The notes: generated by a model from the sequence alone, not told the origin. 64,000 bases of DNA from Cupriavidus basilensis (GCF_000832305.1 NZ_CP010536.1:3782001-3846000), one strand, 5' to 3'. Counted from the stretch's first letter, positions 32,537 to 43,906 are shown. Numbers and translations are program-made.

Positions 32537-33355
32537 TCAGCCCTGGCGGAAGCGGTTGATGGTTTCGCGCGTCTGCAGCGCAACGTTGCGCGCCGCGGCA
32601 GCGAAATCCTTCTCGCGGCTGGCATAGAGAATGGCGCGCGACGAATTGATCATCATGCCGGTGCCAGCGCCGGTGCGCCCGGCCCGGACGGTGGCCTCGA
32701 CGTCGCCGCCCTGGGCGCCGATGCCGGGGATCAGCAGCGGCATGTCGCCCACGATCTCGCGCACCTTGGCAATCTCCGCGGGGAAAGTCGCCCCCACCAC
32801 CAGCGCCATCTGTCCATTGGTATTCCAGCGCGTGGCGGCCGCCTCGGCCACCACCTGGTACACCGGCTTGCCATCCACCGACAGGAACTGCACGTCGGAG
32901 CCGCCGGGGTTGGAAGTGCGGCACAGCACGATCACGCCGCGATCCGGATAGGCCAGGTACGGCTCCAGCGAATCCAGGCCCATATAGGGATTGACCGTGA
33001 CCGCGTCCGCCCGGTAACGCTCGAAGGCTTCGATGGCGTACTGCTGCGCGGTCGAGCCGATGTCGCCACGCTTGGCGTCCAGGATCACGGGAATCCCGGG
33101 GTGGGCGTCATGGATATAGGCGATCAGCTGCTCGAGCTGGTCTTCGGCGCGCTGCGCCGCGAAATAGGCGATCTGCGGCTTGAAGGCGCAGACCAGGTCG
33201 GCGGTGGCGTCGACGATCTCGCGGCAAAAGGAGAAGATCGCGCCGCCCGTGCCCGTCATGGACAGGGGCAGCTTGCCCGGGTCGGGGTCTAGCCCGACGC
33301 AGAGGAGGGAATCGTTGCGCTGCCAGGCTGCAGCCAGCTGCTCGGTGAAGGTCAT
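32537..33355 (-). CDS. pyrF: Orotidine 5'-phosphate decarboxylase
   Basis: A 272-residue UMP-forming decarboxylase of the longer PyrF type 2 found in actinobacteria and betaproteobacteria. The active-site motif is [18 protein letters not shown] with the Asp-Lys-Asp network. Other landmarks are [27 protein letters not shown] and the C-terminal [16 protein letters not shown]. It lies alone on the minus strand between pncC and corA. Confidence 0.95.
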   Translation of the reverse strand: MTFTEQLAAAWQRNDSLLCVGLDPDPGKLPLSMTGTGGAIFSFCREIVDATADLVCAFKPQIAYFAAQRAEDQLEQLIAYIHDAHPGIPVILDAKRGDIGSTAQQYAIEAFERYRADAVTVNPYMGLDSLEPYLAYPDRGVIVLCRTSNPGGSDVQFLSVDGKPVYQVVAEAAATRWNTNGQMALVVGATFPAEIAKVREIVGDMPLLIPGIGAQGGDVEATVRAGRTGAGTGMMINSSRAILYASREKDFAAAARNVALQTRETINRFRQG

Positions 33356-33679
33356 GGGATGCTCGCTAATCTGGGTCGGCCGCGTCGGCTGCGCGCCGGG
33401 CTTGTCAAGCCGGGTCGGCGCTCCCCCGCGGCAACAGTCGTTCCCGCGATTTTACCCGCTGTGTGCTCTCTTCTGCCGTTCTTCCTCGATACAAGGAGCG
33501 GCGCCGTACACAGCGGCCGGCTGGGGCCTGGGTACGCAAATGATGAAATGCGGCCAGATGGATGTTCGCCGCCATGGCCCCGGTGCTGCTCGATCCGCTA
33601 TTGCGGCGCCGGCGCCAAAGCGCGCGGGCGGCATGACAACACACTGCGCGCCAGCGCCTCCCCGTCACCCACATTTCAC

Positions 33680-33708
33680 TTAACAAGCCCCCCTCGTTGG
33701 GCTACACT
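33680..33708 (+). promoter_or_regulatory. Sigma-70 type promoter for corA
   Basis: TTAACA (33680-33685) and TACACT (33703-33708) are separated by exactly 17 bases. Transcription would begin near 33715, giving a leader of roughly 420 nt before the corA ATG. Confidence 0.6.
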
Positions 33709-33737
33709 CGCGGCCATCATAATCCCGGAGAAACTAC

Positions 33738-33818
33738 GTGGGCAGTAGCATCGGGTGTTCGTGTTGCCGCAGCCAGATTGCGATCGCACCGAATGCCATG
33801 TCACTGCGGGCTGCGTAA
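33738..33818 (+). CDS. Possible corA leader peptide, 26 residues, Cys-rich
   Basis: A GTG start lies seven bases after GGAG (33727-33730). The frame reads VGSSIGCSCCRSQIAIAPNA and ends MSLRAA before TAA. The CSCC cluster is unusual for a random frame in this GC-rich sequence. It lies shortly after the predicted transcription start and upstream of a hairpin, the layout of a leader peptide that controls the downstream gene. I do not recognise the peptide, and it may be chance. Confidence 0.3.
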   Translation: MGSSIGCSCCRSQIAIAPNAMSLRAA

Positions 33819-33865
33819 CGACGACCGCCGGAGCCGGCTTTATCCCGCTCCACCGCCTCGTCGGA

Positions 33866-33893
33866 CTCGCCCGCAGCACATACTGCGGGTGAG
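33866..33893 (+). promoter_or_regulatory. Hairpin in the corA leader
   Basis: CTCGCCCGCAG pairs with CTGCGGGTGAG (one G/T wobble) around a CACATA loop, about 50 nt after the possible leader peptide. It is followed by a weakly T-rich stretch. It could be an attenuator or pause hairpin for corA. Confidence 0.4.
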
Positions 33894-34138
33894 TGTTCTT
33901 CCGTGTCCCTGACGGCCGCCGCCGCGCGCGCCGCTTAGTCCCGGACTAGTTCCTCCCCCGGCTTGCCAGCCATGAACGGCAAACGCCATCGCCTTGCGCG
34001 CCCATCAAGCGCACAGCGCGATCACGCTTGCCAGCGGCCCCGAGCTTCGCCGTTTTCGCGCGAAGCATGGGCTCGTCCCATGGCCGGCGAGCCCATGCCT
34101 GCGCGTTTCTTCGCCAAACGCAACAAGGAAGCCCTGGG

Positions 34139-35101
34139 ATGATCAACCTGTTCGTCCTGCAGAAAGGCCGGCTCGCACAGGAGCAGGTCGACGATCGCAA
34201 TGAACTTCTGCAGCACAAGCCGATCTGGATCGATGTCATCAGCCCCGATGACGAGGAACTCGCCTGGATCAAGGAAGCCTACGGCGTAGCCTTGCCGGAG
34301 CTGGAAGACCTGGGCGACCTGGAAGCCTCGGCCCGCTACTTCGAGGGCGAGGACGAGAACATCCATATCCGCACCGACTTCCTGCTGGACGAGGAAGACA
34401 TCTCGCGCAACGTGCGCGTGGCGTTCGTGCTCACGCGCGACGTGCTGTTCTCCATTCACGACGAAGACCTGCCGGTGTTCCGGCTGGTGCGGTTGCGCGC
34501 CCGCATGCGCCCGGGCTCGGTGCGCAACGCCAAGGACGTGCTGATGGACCTGTACGCCACCGATGCGGAATATTCGGCGGACTCCATCGAGGAGGTCTAC
34601 GAGCGGCTGGAGGAAGCCAGCAAGCGCGTGCTGGCGGAGAACGTGACCGATGCCGCAGCGGCCGACGTGCTGGAAACCATCGCCCGCGAAGAAGACTTGA
34701 ACGGCCGCATCCGCCGCAACGTGATGGACACACGCCGCGCGGTCTCCTTCCTGATGCGCAGCCAGCTGCTGTCGGCCGAGCAGCAGGACGAAGCCCGCCA
34801 GATCCTGCGCGACATCGACTCCATCGAGAACCACACCGCGTTCCTGTTCGACAAGATCAACTTCCTGATGGACGCCACGGTCGGTTTCATCAACATCAAC
34901 CAGAACAAGATCATCAAGCTGTTTTCGGTGGTCTCGGTGGCGCTGATGCCACCCACGCTGATCGCCAGCATCTACGGCATGAACTTCAAGTTCATGCCGG
35001 AGCTCGACTGGGCCGCGGGGTATCCCTGGGCCATCGGGCTGATGGCCGTGTCGGCTGCGATCCCGCTGGTGTACTTCAAGCGCAAGGGCTGGCTAAGCTG
35101 A
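34139..35101 (+). CDS. corA: CorA-family magnesium/cobalt transporter
   Basis: A 320-residue divalent-cation channel. The large N-terminal cytoplasmic domain starts MINLFVLQKGRLAQEQVDDR; the long stalk helix covers about 230-270. The two membrane helices are at about 260-285 and 297-314, with the diagnostic YGMNF (GMN) selectivity motif between them. The C-terminus KRKGWLS is basic as expected. It has an unusually long upstream leader, described separately. Confidence 0.93.
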   Translation: MINLFVLQKGRLAQEQVDDRNELLQHKPIWIDVISPDDEELAWIKEAYGVALPELEDLGDLEASARYFEGEDENIHIRTDFLLDEEDISRNVRVAFVLTRDVLFSIHDEDLPVFRLVRLRARMRPGSVRNAKDVLMDLYATDAEYSADSIEEVYERLEEASKRVLAENVTDAAAADVLETIAREEDLNGRIRRNVMDTRRAVSFLMRSQLLSAEQQDEARQILRDIDSIENHTAFLFDKINFLMDATVGFININQNKIIKLFSVVSVALMPPTLIASIYGMNFKFMPELDWAAGYPWAIGLMAVSAAIPLVYFKRKGWLS

Positions 35102-35124
35102 ACGTGAACTGCGCTGCCCCGGTC

Positions 35125-35895
35125 TCAGTCGGGCAGCGTGGCCGCGCCCATGCGGCGCGCGATGATGTTGGCCTTGACCTTGAAGTTCACGCGCACATTG
35201 GCGCAGTACTCCTTCTTGTCGAAGCACTTCGGCGCCGGCAGCGCCGCGGCCAGGCGTGCTGCCTGGCCCACGCTCAGCTTGGCGGCGCTGGTCTTGAAAT
35301 AATGCTGGGCCGCGGCCTCCGCGCCGAACACGCCCTCGCCCCACTCCACCGAATTCAGATAGATCTCGTAGATACGCTGCTTGTCGAGCCAGAACTCGAG
35401 CATCCAGGTGATGGCCAGCTCCTGGCCTTTGCGCAGGTAGTGCTGCTCGGACGAAAGGAAGAGGTTCTTGGCCAGTTGCTGCGTGATGGTGGAGCCGCCA
35501 CGCACGATATGCCCGCGCTTCTTGTTGCGCTCCCAGGCATCGAGCATGGAATCGAGCTCGTAGCCGGGATGGTTGACGAAGTCGGCATCCTCGCTGGCGA
35601 TCACCGCGCGCTTGAGGTTGCGGGAGATATCGTCATAGCCGACCCAGCGGCGGTCCACCTGGCAGCTCCAGAACTTGAAGCCGCACAGACGCCACTGCTC
35701 GGCCCGCATGAACGCCGTGGATGACGGGTTCACGGTTTGCCAGGCAGCGATCTGCAGGAAGAAATACACCTGCATGGCCAGCACGCCGGCGATCAGCGTG
35801 CCAAGCAGGTAGGCGAGCCAGCGCAGCGGGTTGAGGCCGCCGCCCCTGCCGCCTTGAGCCGCCCCGGGACGGGCGGTGTGCTTGCGCTCAGCCAT
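35125..35895 (-). CDS. mtgA: Monofunctional biosynthetic peptidoglycan transglycosylase
   Basis: A 256-residue membrane-anchored GT51 glycosyltransferase polymerising lipid II. One membrane helix is at about 27-50 ([20 protein letters not shown]). The catalytic signature [20 protein letters not shown] holds the first Glu; [17 protein letters not shown] and [20 protein letters not shown] are the other GT51 motifs. There is no transpeptidase domain. It is 23 bp downstream of aroE, the conserved aroE-mtgA pair. Confidence 0.95.
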   Translation of the reverse strand: MAERKHTARPGAAQGGRGGGLNPLRWLAYLLGTLIAGVLAMQVYFFLQIAAWQTVNPSSTAFMRAEQWRLCGFKFWSCQVDRRWVGYDDISRNLKRAVIASEDADFVNHPGYELDSMLDAWERNKKRGHIVRGGSTITQQLAKNLFLSSEQHYLRKGQELAITWMLEFWLDKQRIYEIYLNSVEWGEGVFGAEAAAQHYFKTSAAKLSVGQAARLAAALPAPKCFDKKEYCANVRVNFKVKANIIARRMGAATLPD

Positions 35896-35918
35896 GTTCG
35901 AGCCAGCCGGCCTGCGCT

Positions 35919-36815
35919 TTAGCGCGCAGCTTCAGCCTGCAGCGCCGCGCGCAACGTTGCCAGCACGGGCGCGGTGGCGGGCCGCACACCCCGCCAGTTG
36001 TAGAAGGCCTCGGCGGCCTGCTCGACCAGCATGCCGAGCCCGTCACTGGTGCGCGCGCCACATTGGGCGGCGAACTTCAGGAATACGGTGGGCTCCGCGC
36101 CGTACATCATGTCGTAGGCGAGCACGCCCTTACCCAGCAGTTCCGCCGGCACCGGCGGCAACTCGCCCTGCAGGCTGCTGCTGGTGGCGTTGATGACCAC
36201 GTCGCAGGCGTCTTCATCGGTCAAACCCGCCAGAGCGTCAAAGCCACCGCCCCACAGCTCCACGCCGTACTCGTCCGCTTGCTGGGCCACGTTTTCCAGG
36301 ATATCGCTGGCGCGCTGGGGCGTGCGGTTAGCCACCACGATGCGCTCCGGCCGGCAGGCGATCAGCGGCAGCATGGCGCCCATGGCGGCACCGCCCGCGC
36401 CCAGCAACAGGATGCGCTTGCCTTCGAGCAAGGTATCGAGGTTGACCTCGATATCGCGCGTGAGGCCGACGCCATCGGTATTGTCGCCGTGGATCACGCC
36501 GTCCTCGATCCACATGGTGTTGACCGCGCCCGCGCTCTCGGCGCGTGGCGTCAGGCGCTCGGCGAGGTCGTAGGCTTCAAGCTTGAACGGCACGGTCACG
36601 TTCAGCCCGTGGCCGCCGCCGTCGAAGAAGGCGCGCACGGTGGCAACGAACCCATCGAGCGGCGCCAGCAGGCGCTCGTACTCGACGGCCTCGCCAGTCT
36701 GCTGCGCAAATGCGGCGTGGATGGCAGGAGAGCGGCTGTGCGCGATGGGGTTGCCGATCACGACGTAGCGGTCGGCGGGAGTCTGGGATTGCATAGTGTC
36801 AGGTGATGGCGTCAT
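35919..36815 (-). CDS. aroE: Shikimate dehydrogenase (NADP+)
   Basis: A 298-residue enzyme of the aromatic amino acid pathway. Substrate-binding [18 protein letters not shown] and [14 protein letters not shown] (catalytic Lys) are clear, with NTDGVGL and the NADP site [16 protein letters not shown] and VANRTPQRA. The start at 36815 overlaps the TonB-like stop by four bases; a later ATG at 36794 is also possible and closer to the family opening. aroQ, the preceding enzyme of the pathway, is 9 kb away in this window. Confidence 0.95.
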   Translation of the reverse strand: MTPSPDTMQSQTPADRYVVIGNPIAHSRSPAIHAAFAQQTGEAVEYERLLAPLDGFVATVRAFFDGGGHGLNVTVPFKLEAYDLAERLTPRAESAGAVNTMWIEDGVIHGDNTDGVGLTRDIEVNLDTLLEGKRILLLGAGGAAMGAMLPLIACRPERIVVANRTPQRASDILENVAQQADEYGVELWGGGFDALAGLTDEDACDVVINATSSSLQGELPPVPAELLGKGVLAYDMMYGAEPTVFLKFAAQCGARTSDGLGMLVEQAAEAFYNWRGVRPATAPVLATLRAALQAEAAR

Positions 36816-37729
36816 CGGGACTGCAGGCGAGTTTCCAGCCCACTGCGCGAAAACTTGAATGTGGAGATCACTTCGAGAATATCCTGGCGCGCCTGCATCT
36901 GCGCCGTAAAACCGCCGAACGGCGCCGCCGCCCGCACAATGGCAACCGCCTGGCGGTCCAGCACGGGATCGCCCGAGCTCTTGACCACGTCAATGGCGTC
37001 GATGTTGTAGCCATCGCGGTTATAGCCAAGCCGGCCCTGCCGGTTGACGTTGATCACCAGGATCAGTTGCCCGTAGATCGGCTTGCCATTGCGCTGGGGG
37101 AAATCGCTGGTGCCGCGCGCTTCGATCTTCTGGCGCAGGCGGTCGTAGTACTGCGCGTACTCCACTTCCTGCGCGCTGGTGGCGGTGAGCTGGTAGCGCT
37201 TGGGCCGTTTGGCGTATTGCTCGAGGTTGCGGCCGATCTCGGCTTCGAGCTTGGCCATCTCGTCCAGCGAGGTGCGTTCGTCCTGGCCGCGCAGCGGGTT
37301 TTCCACGCGCTGCTGGCCGGGCTTGAGCGGCTGGCTGTGCACGGACGGCGCGGCTTCGCGCGACTGCGTCATCAGGCGCTGCTGCTCCTGCTCCATCTGC
37401 TCCACGCGGCGCTGCATCTGGCGCACCAGGTCGCCGTCCTTGATGACGGTCTGTGCCGGCAGCGGCGTGGTGGCGCGCTGCTGGTCGTGCTCGCCACCGC
37501 CGTCGAGGTTGGCCTGGGCCAGCACGGTGGGGTTCTGCGGGCGCTGCGCCGATTTGGAATTGACCAGCACCACATCGAGCGCGGCATCGGTGCGCTTGAT
37601 CTCGAACGCCTGCGGCGCCACGACGCGCACGGTCAGCAGCAGGGCATGGGCCAGCAACGAGACGACCAGCGCCTTGGCCATCGTGCTGCTGGCGTTCCAC
37701 CACTGGCGGGGAGAAAAAGCGGCTTTCAC
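36812..37729 (-). CDS. TonB-family energy transducer-like protein
   Basis: A 305-residue protein with an N-terminal membrane anchor (about 16-38, MAKALVVSLLAHALLLTVRV), a long coiled-coil-prone Gln/Glu-rich linker (about 90-190) and a C-terminal TonB-like domain (FPQRNGKPIYGQLILVINVN, then GYNIDAIDVVKSSGDPVLDR). It lacks the Pro-rich Glu-Pro/Lys-Pro spacer of classical TonB and has no exbBD beside it. This form between rnb and aroE is conserved in Burkholderiaceae; its partner receptors are unknown. Confidence 0.82.
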   Translation of the reverse strand: MKAAFSPRQWWNASSTMAKALVVSLLAHALLLTVRVVAPQAFEIKRTDAALDVVLVNSKSAQRPQNPTVLAQANLDGGGEHDQQRATTPLPAQTVIKDGDLVRQMQRRVEQMEQEQQRLMTQSREAAPSVHSQPLKPGQQRVENPLRGQDERTSLDEMAKLEAEIGRNLEQYAKRPKRYQLTATSAQEVEYAQYYDRLRQKIEARGTSDFPQRNGKPIYGQLILVINVNRQGRLGYNRDGYNIDAIDVVKSSGDPVLDRQAVAIVRAAAPFGGFTAQMQARQDILEVISTFKFSRSGLETRLQSR

Positions 37730-37843
37730 GATGGGCGGGACGTTGGCTGGGAAGCGTCGATCGGGAGCGACTGGGGCCGGGGTCCGTGGGACCCCGGGGT
37801 CAGACTGCGATTGTAAGGGAGCGCCTCGTTTTTTCCGAGGAAC

Positions 37844-40000
37844 TCAGCCCGCGCCGCCGGTACCGGTGTCGCGTGTGTCCGACGCGGCGCCTTCGCTTGT
37901 GGCATCCGCGGCACTCGCGGCTTCGTCATCGCCGGCTTCCCCAGCCGCAGCGTCAACCTCACCTTCGGTTGCCCCTTCGGTCACACCCTCGGCGGCGGCT
38001 TCGGCAGCTTCCTCGGCCGCGGCTTCAGCGGCGGCTTGCGCCGACACTTCGCCAGCTTCGTCGTCCCGCTCCATCTCCTCCTGCGGCAGCTCGCCTTCGC
38101 CGGCAAACACCTCCAGGACCCGGCATGACACTTCCAGCGAGATCTCGTCGATCGCGCCGATCTCCAGCAGCACCTGTGTGCCGCGCGACGCCTGCATCAA
38201 CTCCGGCACGCGCGTGACCAGCGGGATCTCGGCAAAGCGCACCGCGCCTTCCTTGAGCACCGAGCCCATCAGGCGCTCGCGCTTTTCCTGCTGCAGCCAG
38301 CGCAGGCACCAGTAGCGCTCCATGGTCGACTGGTGGTCGGCATAGGCGGCGTAGGTGCCTTCGAAATCCGCCACCGCGGCCAGCAGGTCCGAATCCTTGG
38401 GCTTGAACGGCGCCACCAGCTTTGCCGTGATGCCATGCTGGGCGACTGCCAGGATCTGCCATTGGTTGACCAGGTCGACATAGCGGCGCAGCGGCGAGGT
38501 GCTCCACGCATATTGCGCCACGCCCAGCCCCTCGTGGGGCGCTGGGTAGGTCTGCATGCGCGTGCGGTTCATGCCCCAGGCCTTCTGCGTGCGGTAGATG
38601 CCCGGCACACCGTTGTCGGCAAGCAGCTTGCCCCAGGTGCTGTTGGCCAGGATCATCAGCTCGGCAACGATCTTGTCGAGCGGGGAGCCGCGGCGGCGCT
38701 GCTCGATGCGTACGCGTTCGCCGCCATCTTCCAGCAGGTCGATGTAGAAGCTGTAGTCGGCGCGGTTGTGCGACTCGGGACGCAGCCCGCTGGCCAGACG
38801 CGCCTTCTGGCGTTCGTCGTGCAGCCAGCCGGAGAAATGGAACAACTGGGTCAGCGCGTCGCGGAACGGGTAGTCGCCGGTGCCGGCGGCCAGCGCGGCC
38901 TCGGTCACCACATCCTCGAGCAGGTTGTGGCGCAGGTTGGCCGCGATCTTGACCAGCTCGGCGCGGGTCTCGCTGCTGACGATCATCTGCAGGGCCGGGT
39001 CGTAGACCACATACAGCGACAGGGCCGGGCATTCGCGCCCTTCCTGCAACGTGTAGCGCTCCACCACCGAATCCGGCAGCATGGTGATCTTGTCGCCGGG
39101 GAAATAGACTGTCGACAGGCGATGGCGCGCCACGGCGTCGAGCGGCTCGCCACGGCGGATGCCCAGGCCGGGCGCCGCGATATGGATGCCCACGCGGATC
39201 TTGCCGCCATCCAGCGGCGTGACCGACAGCGCATCGTCGATCTCCGTGGTGGTGACATCATCGATGGAGAACGCCTCCACATCCGCGCGCGGCAGTTCGC
39301 CGGCGGGTTCCGGCACGGCCACCTCGGGAAAGCCGGTGCCCTTGGGGAAGCATTCGGAGAGGAACTTGGCCTCATGCAGCGCGCGCGGGCTGGCAATGCC
39401 GCCCACCGCCACCATCAGCCGCATCGGCGACATGCCTAGCGCGGTGCAAGCGGCGTCCATCGCCTTGTATTCGAGGCTGTTCTTGTCGGGCTTGAACAGC
39501 AGTTGCAGTGCCTTGCCGCGGAACGCGTCGGGCAGGGTCAGGGCCTTGAGCTGGTTTTCGTACTCAGCCTGCACCAGGGCTTGCTGCTTCTTGCGCTCGA
39601 GCGCGGCGAGCGCAGCCTTCAACTGGTCTTCCGGCGCGCGCTGGTAGCGCCCGCGGCCCTTGCGGCGGAAATAGACCGGGTTGCCGTGCAGCGTCTGCGC
39701 CAGCGCGGCTTGCTGCACCACGCTCGCACCCGCGCCGTAGTACTCGGCCGCCAGGTCGACAAAGCCGAACTCGTCCTCCGACGCACATTCCCACAGGAAT
39801 TCCAGGTCGACCTCGCCGACCAGGTCGGCGGTCTGGCGCAACAGCTCGATCGCCGACGGCTGCGCGAACTGCAGCAATACGTCGCGCGACTTGACCTTGG
39901 TGCGCTTGCCCGCGGGCAGCTCCACCTGGTACGACTCGCCCTGCTGGGTCAGCACGGTGCCGGCGCGAATCTCGCCGCCTTCTTCGAACAGCAACTGCAT
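37844..40000 (-). CDS. rnb: RNase II-family (RNB) exoribonuclease
   Basis: A 718-residue 3'-5' exoribonuclease. The RNB catalytic region includes AFSIDDVTTTEIDDALSVTP with the metal-binding Asp cluster and VGIHIAAPGLGI, then LSTVYFPGDKITMLPD and YAWSTSPLRRYVDLVNQWQI. The protein lacks an obvious cold-shock N-terminus of E. coli RNase II/R; instead it begins MQLLFEEGGEIRAGTVLTQQ, typical of betaproteobacterial RNB proteins. The last 65 residues are an acidic Glu/Ala low-complexity tail. It heads the rnb-tonB-aroE-mtgA series. Confidence 0.88.
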   Translation of the reverse strand: MQLLFEEGGEIRAGTVLTQQGESYQVELPAGKRTKVKSRDVLLQFAQPSAIELLRQTADLVGEVDLEFLWECASEDEFGFVDLAAEYYGAGASVVQQAALAQTLHGNPVYFRRKGRGRYQRAPEDQLKAALAALERKKQQALVQAEYENQLKALTLPDAFRGKALQLLFKPDKNSLEYKAMDAACTALGMSPMRLMVAVGGIASPRALHEAKFLSECFPKGTGFPEVAVPEPAGELPRADVEAFSIDDVTTTEIDDALSVTPLDGGKIRVGIHIAAPGLGIRRGEPLDAVARHRLSTVYFPGDKITMLPDSVVERYTLQEGRECPALSLYVVYDPALQMIVSSETRAELVKIAANLRHNLLEDVVTEAALAAGTGDYPFRDALTQLFHFSGWLHDERQKARLASGLRPESHNRADYSFYIDLLEDGGERVRIEQRRRGSPLDKIVAELMILANSTWGKLLADNGVPGIYRTQKAWGMNRTRMQTYPAPHEGLGVAQYAWSTSPLRRYVDLVNQWQILAVAQHGITAKLVAPFKPKDSDLLAAVADFEGTYAAYADHQSTMERYWCLRWLQQEKRERLMGSVLKEGAVRFAEIPLVTRVPELMQASRGTQVLLEIGAIDEISLEVSCRVLEVFAGEGELPQEEMERDDEAGEVSAQAAAEAAAEEAAEAAAEGVTEGATEGEVDAAAGEAGDDEAASAADATSEGAASDTRDTGTGGAG

Positions 40001-40183
40001 GGATCGGTACTTTCAGAAATGCCGGGAACCGCACTTGGCAAACCAAGCACCCTGGCGCTTTGTGACGCCTGCGGGAACGGCCCGGTGAGAGAAATGGTGC
40101 AAGGCCGCCTTCAGGCAAGGCGGCAACCGGACCTGGGATGATACCGCACCGCGCCGGCTGCAAGCCCGGCGCAGGGCGGGCTG

Positions 40184-41594
<1,411 letters not shown>

Positions 41595-41601
41595 GCCGCG
41601 C

Positions 41602-42267
41602 TCATGCCTGCGGCTCCGGGTCGATGGAGCCGCTCTGGCTGATCTGGCTGATCTGGCTGATCTGGCTGATCTGGCTGATCTGGCCATCGGGTCCATAGCC
41701 GCAGAAAGCGAGCACTTCGTCGACGTAGTCGGCAAATTCGCTGATGCCGTGGTCGCTGCCCTCGATGACGCGCGTGTGTGCGCCAGGGAAGGCCGCCAGC
41801 ATCTCGCGGTAGTCCAGCACCTCGTCGCCGGTCGCGGCCATCAGGAAATAGCGCTCCGGCCGGGTGATGGGCTCGGCCCGCAGCGCCAGCAGTTCATCGA
41901 GGTGGTGGCGCTCCACCCGCACCGAGCCGCCGCCGTGCCAGAGCGGCTGGTCGCCCAGGTGACGCTCCAGGTCGGTCCAGGGATGCACCGCCGGGTTGAG
42001 CAACACCGCGCGGCAGCCGTGGCGCTCGGCCAGCCAGCGCGCATAGAAGCCACCCAGCGAGGAGCCAATGATGGTGAGCGGCTGCGCGCCACCGGCTTGC
42101 GAGGCCGCGATGGCCGCCTCGGCCTGGGCGATGGCCTGGGCCGGCGACACATTCAGCACCGGGCAAGCGTAATAGCGGCCCACGCCCCATTCACGCATCC
42201 GCTCCTGGACCAGGCGCGCCTTGAAGGACTGGGGAGATGAGCGAAAACCGTGCAGGTATAGCAGCAT
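41602..42267 (-). CDS. YqiA-type alpha/beta-hydrolase (esterase)
   Basis: A 221-residue small hydrolase. [20 protein letters not shown] at the start, the nucleophile elbow [19 protein letters not shown], the Asp in [11 protein letters not shown] and the His in [11 protein letters not shown] give the catalytic triad of the YqiA/YcfP group. The last 30 residues consist mainly of an Ile-Ser-Gln tripeptide repeated five times, encoded by a 9-bp tandem repeat, ending [10 protein letters not shown]. It lies 12 bp after mpl and just before ubiC. Confidence 0.88.
   Translation of the reverse strand: MLLYLHGFRSSPQSFKARLVQERMREWGVGRYYACPVLNVSPAQAIAQAEAAIAASQAGGAQPLTIIGSSLGGFYARWLAERHGCRAVLLNPAVHPWTDLERHLGDQPLWHGGGSVRVERHHLDELLALRAEPITRPERYFLMAATGDEVLDYREMLAAFPGAHTRVIEGSDHGISEFADYVDEVLAFCGYGPDGQISQISQISQISQISQSGSIDPEPQA
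41635..41684. repeat. 9-bp tandem repeat in the esterase 3' end
   Basis: Five full copies and one partial copy of CTGGCTGAT. Each copy adds three codons (Ile-Ser-Gln on the minus strand), so changes in copy number keep the frame and only lengthen or shorten the C-terminal tail. Perfect identity of the units suggests recent slippage. Confidence 0.9.
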
Positions 42268-42279
42268 GCCGGGCCCCGC

Positions 42280-43677
42280 TCAGGCGCAAGCACCTGCGGC
42301 AAAGGCGTCCAGCAGCTTCTGGTGGACGCCGCCGAAGCCGCCGTTGCTCATGACCAGCACATGATCGCCCGGACGCGCGGCGGCTCGCACCGCGCGCACC
42401 AGCTCGGGAAGGTCGCTGAAGGCGGCCGCGCGCTCGCCCAGCGGCGCCAGCGATTCGGCCAGGTCCCAGCCCAGGGCATCCTTGCCGCTGGCCGCGCCAT
42501 ACCCGAACACCAGGTCTGCCGCCTCGAGGCTGGCCGGGAGCTGCGCCTTCATCACGCCCAGCTTCATGGTGTTGGAGCGCGGCTCCAGCACCGCCAGGAT
42601 GCGCGCCGCACCAACCCGCTTGCGCAGGCCTTCGAGCGTGGTCTGGATCGCCGTGGGATGGTGGGCAAAGTCGTCATAGACCGTGATGCCATTGACCACG
42701 CCACGCACCTCCATGCGGCGCTTCACATTAGCGAAGCGCGACAGGGAATCGATGGCCTGCGGCGCTGGCACGCCCACATGGCGGGCAGCCGCAATCGCAG
42801 CCAGCGCGTTCATCCGGTTATGCGTGCCTTGCAAGGCCCAGCTGAGCCGACCTTGCAGCACGTCGCCGAACCAGACATCGAAACTGTCCTGGGTCATGCC
42901 GTCGCCGATGGCATTGCCTTCGGCGGGCTCGCCCGCACGCCAGTCGCCGATGCCAAATTGCTCGGTCTCGCTCCAGCAGCCCCGCTCCAGCACGCGCGCC
43001 AGGCTTTCCTCGAAGCCGTTGACGATCAGCCGGCCTTGCTCCGGCACGGTGCGCACCAGATGATGGAACTGGGTCTCGATGGCGGCAAGATCAGGGAAGA
43101 TGTCGGCGTGATCGTATTCCAGGTTGTTCAGGATGGCGGTGCGCGGACGGTAGTGGACAAACTTGCTGCGCTTGTCGAAGAACGCCGTATCGTACTCATC
43201 GGCCTCGATCACGAAGAAGTCGGACTCGGTCACCCGCGCCGACACGCCAAAGTTCTGCGGCACGCCGCCCACCAGGAAGCCCGGCTGGTAGCCGGCATCT
43301 TCCAGGATCCAGGCCAGCATGGAGGTGGTGGTGGTCTTGCCGTGGGTGCCCGCCACCGCCAGCGTCCATTTGCCGCGCAGCACATGCTCGCCGAGCCACT
43401 GCGGGCCGGAGACATAAGGCAGGTTGCGGTTGAGGATGGCCTCCATCAGCGGATTGCCGCGCGACACCACATTGCCGATGACGAACAGGTCCGGCTCCAG
43501 CGCCAGCTGGCCGGGATCGAAGCCCTCGATCAGCTCAATGCCCTGCGCCTCGAGCTGCGTGCTCATCGGCGGGTAGACATTGGCGTCGCATCCGGTGACG
43601 CGGTGGCCAGCCTGCTTGGCAAGCACGGCCAGGCCGCCCATGAATGTGCCGCAGATACCGAGGATGTGAATATGCAT
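42280..43677 (-). CDS. mpl: UDP-N-acetylmuramate:L-alanyl-gamma-D-glutamyl-meso-diaminopimelate ligase
   Basis: A 465-residue Mur-family ligase that recycles murein tripeptide. MHIHILGICGTFMGGLAVLA with KQAGH is the Mpl opening (compare MurC), and the ATP site is AGTHGKTTTTSMLAWILEDA. EADEYDTAFFDKRSKFVHYR and VNGITVYDDFAHHPTAI are strongly Mpl/MurC-like; the single start ATG 43677 gives the standard length. It leads the minus-strand series mpl-yqiA-ubiC-SDR and is divergent from the unknown gene at 43907. Confidence 0.95.
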   Translation of the reverse strand: MHIHILGICGTFMGGLAVLAKQAGHRVTGCDANVYPPMSTQLEAQGIELIEGFDPGQLALEPDLFVIGNVVSRGNPLMEAILNRNLPYVSGPQWLGEHVLRGKWTLAVAGTHGKTTTTSMLAWILEDAGYQPGFLVGGVPQNFGVSARVTESDFFVIEADEYDTAFFDKRSKFVHYRPRTAILNNLEYDHADIFPDLAAIETQFHHLVRTVPEQGRLIVNGFEESLARVLERGCWSETEQFGIGDWRAGEPAEGNAIGDGMTQDSFDVWFGDVLQGRLSWALQGTHNRMNALAAIAAARHVGVPAPQAIDSLSRFANVKRRMEVRGVVNGITVYDDFAHHPTAIQTTLEGLRKRVGAARILAVLEPRSNTMKLGVMKAQLPASLEAADLVFGYGAASGKDALGWDLAESLAPLGERAAAFSDLPELVRAVRAAARPGDHVLVMSNGGFGGVHQKLLDAFAAGACA

Positions 43678-43906
43678 GGGATTTAGGATTGGGCGGGCCA
43701 GGGCGGCCGGGCCGGGTTGCTTCTGGATGGAAAGAATTGTACCTGAGGGGGTGACGGCGAAGCCGTGTGGGAAAGGCCCGCGGCCGGGCGCGGCGGATTT
43801 CCGGGCAGGCGCGTTCGCGCCGGGGAATCTCCCCGTCACCGGCCACTCTAAAAAGCAAAACCCAACCCCAGCGCGCAGGCCGCGATCCCTCCGGTATCAT
43901 CCCCCC

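Larger units (their letters stand above)
33356..34138. other. Intergenic region with the long corA leader
   Basis: A 783-bp divergent spacer between pyrF and corA. The left 320 bp show nothing recognisable. From 33680 there is a good sigma-70 promoter, then about 420 bp of probable untranslated leader containing a possible 26-codon reading frame (33738-33818), a hairpin (33866-33893) and C/G-rich sequence. Other frames, including one of 71 codons at 33697, have no family resemblance. Confidence 0.55.

Noticed and set aside
32135..33292. 385-codon plus-strand frame across pncC and pyrF
   Set aside because: Different frame from pncC and antisense to pyrF; no protein family resemblance.
33697..33912. 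71-codon plus-strand frame in the corA leader
   Set aside because: No ribosome site and no family match. The shorter GTG frame at 33738 has a better initiation region.
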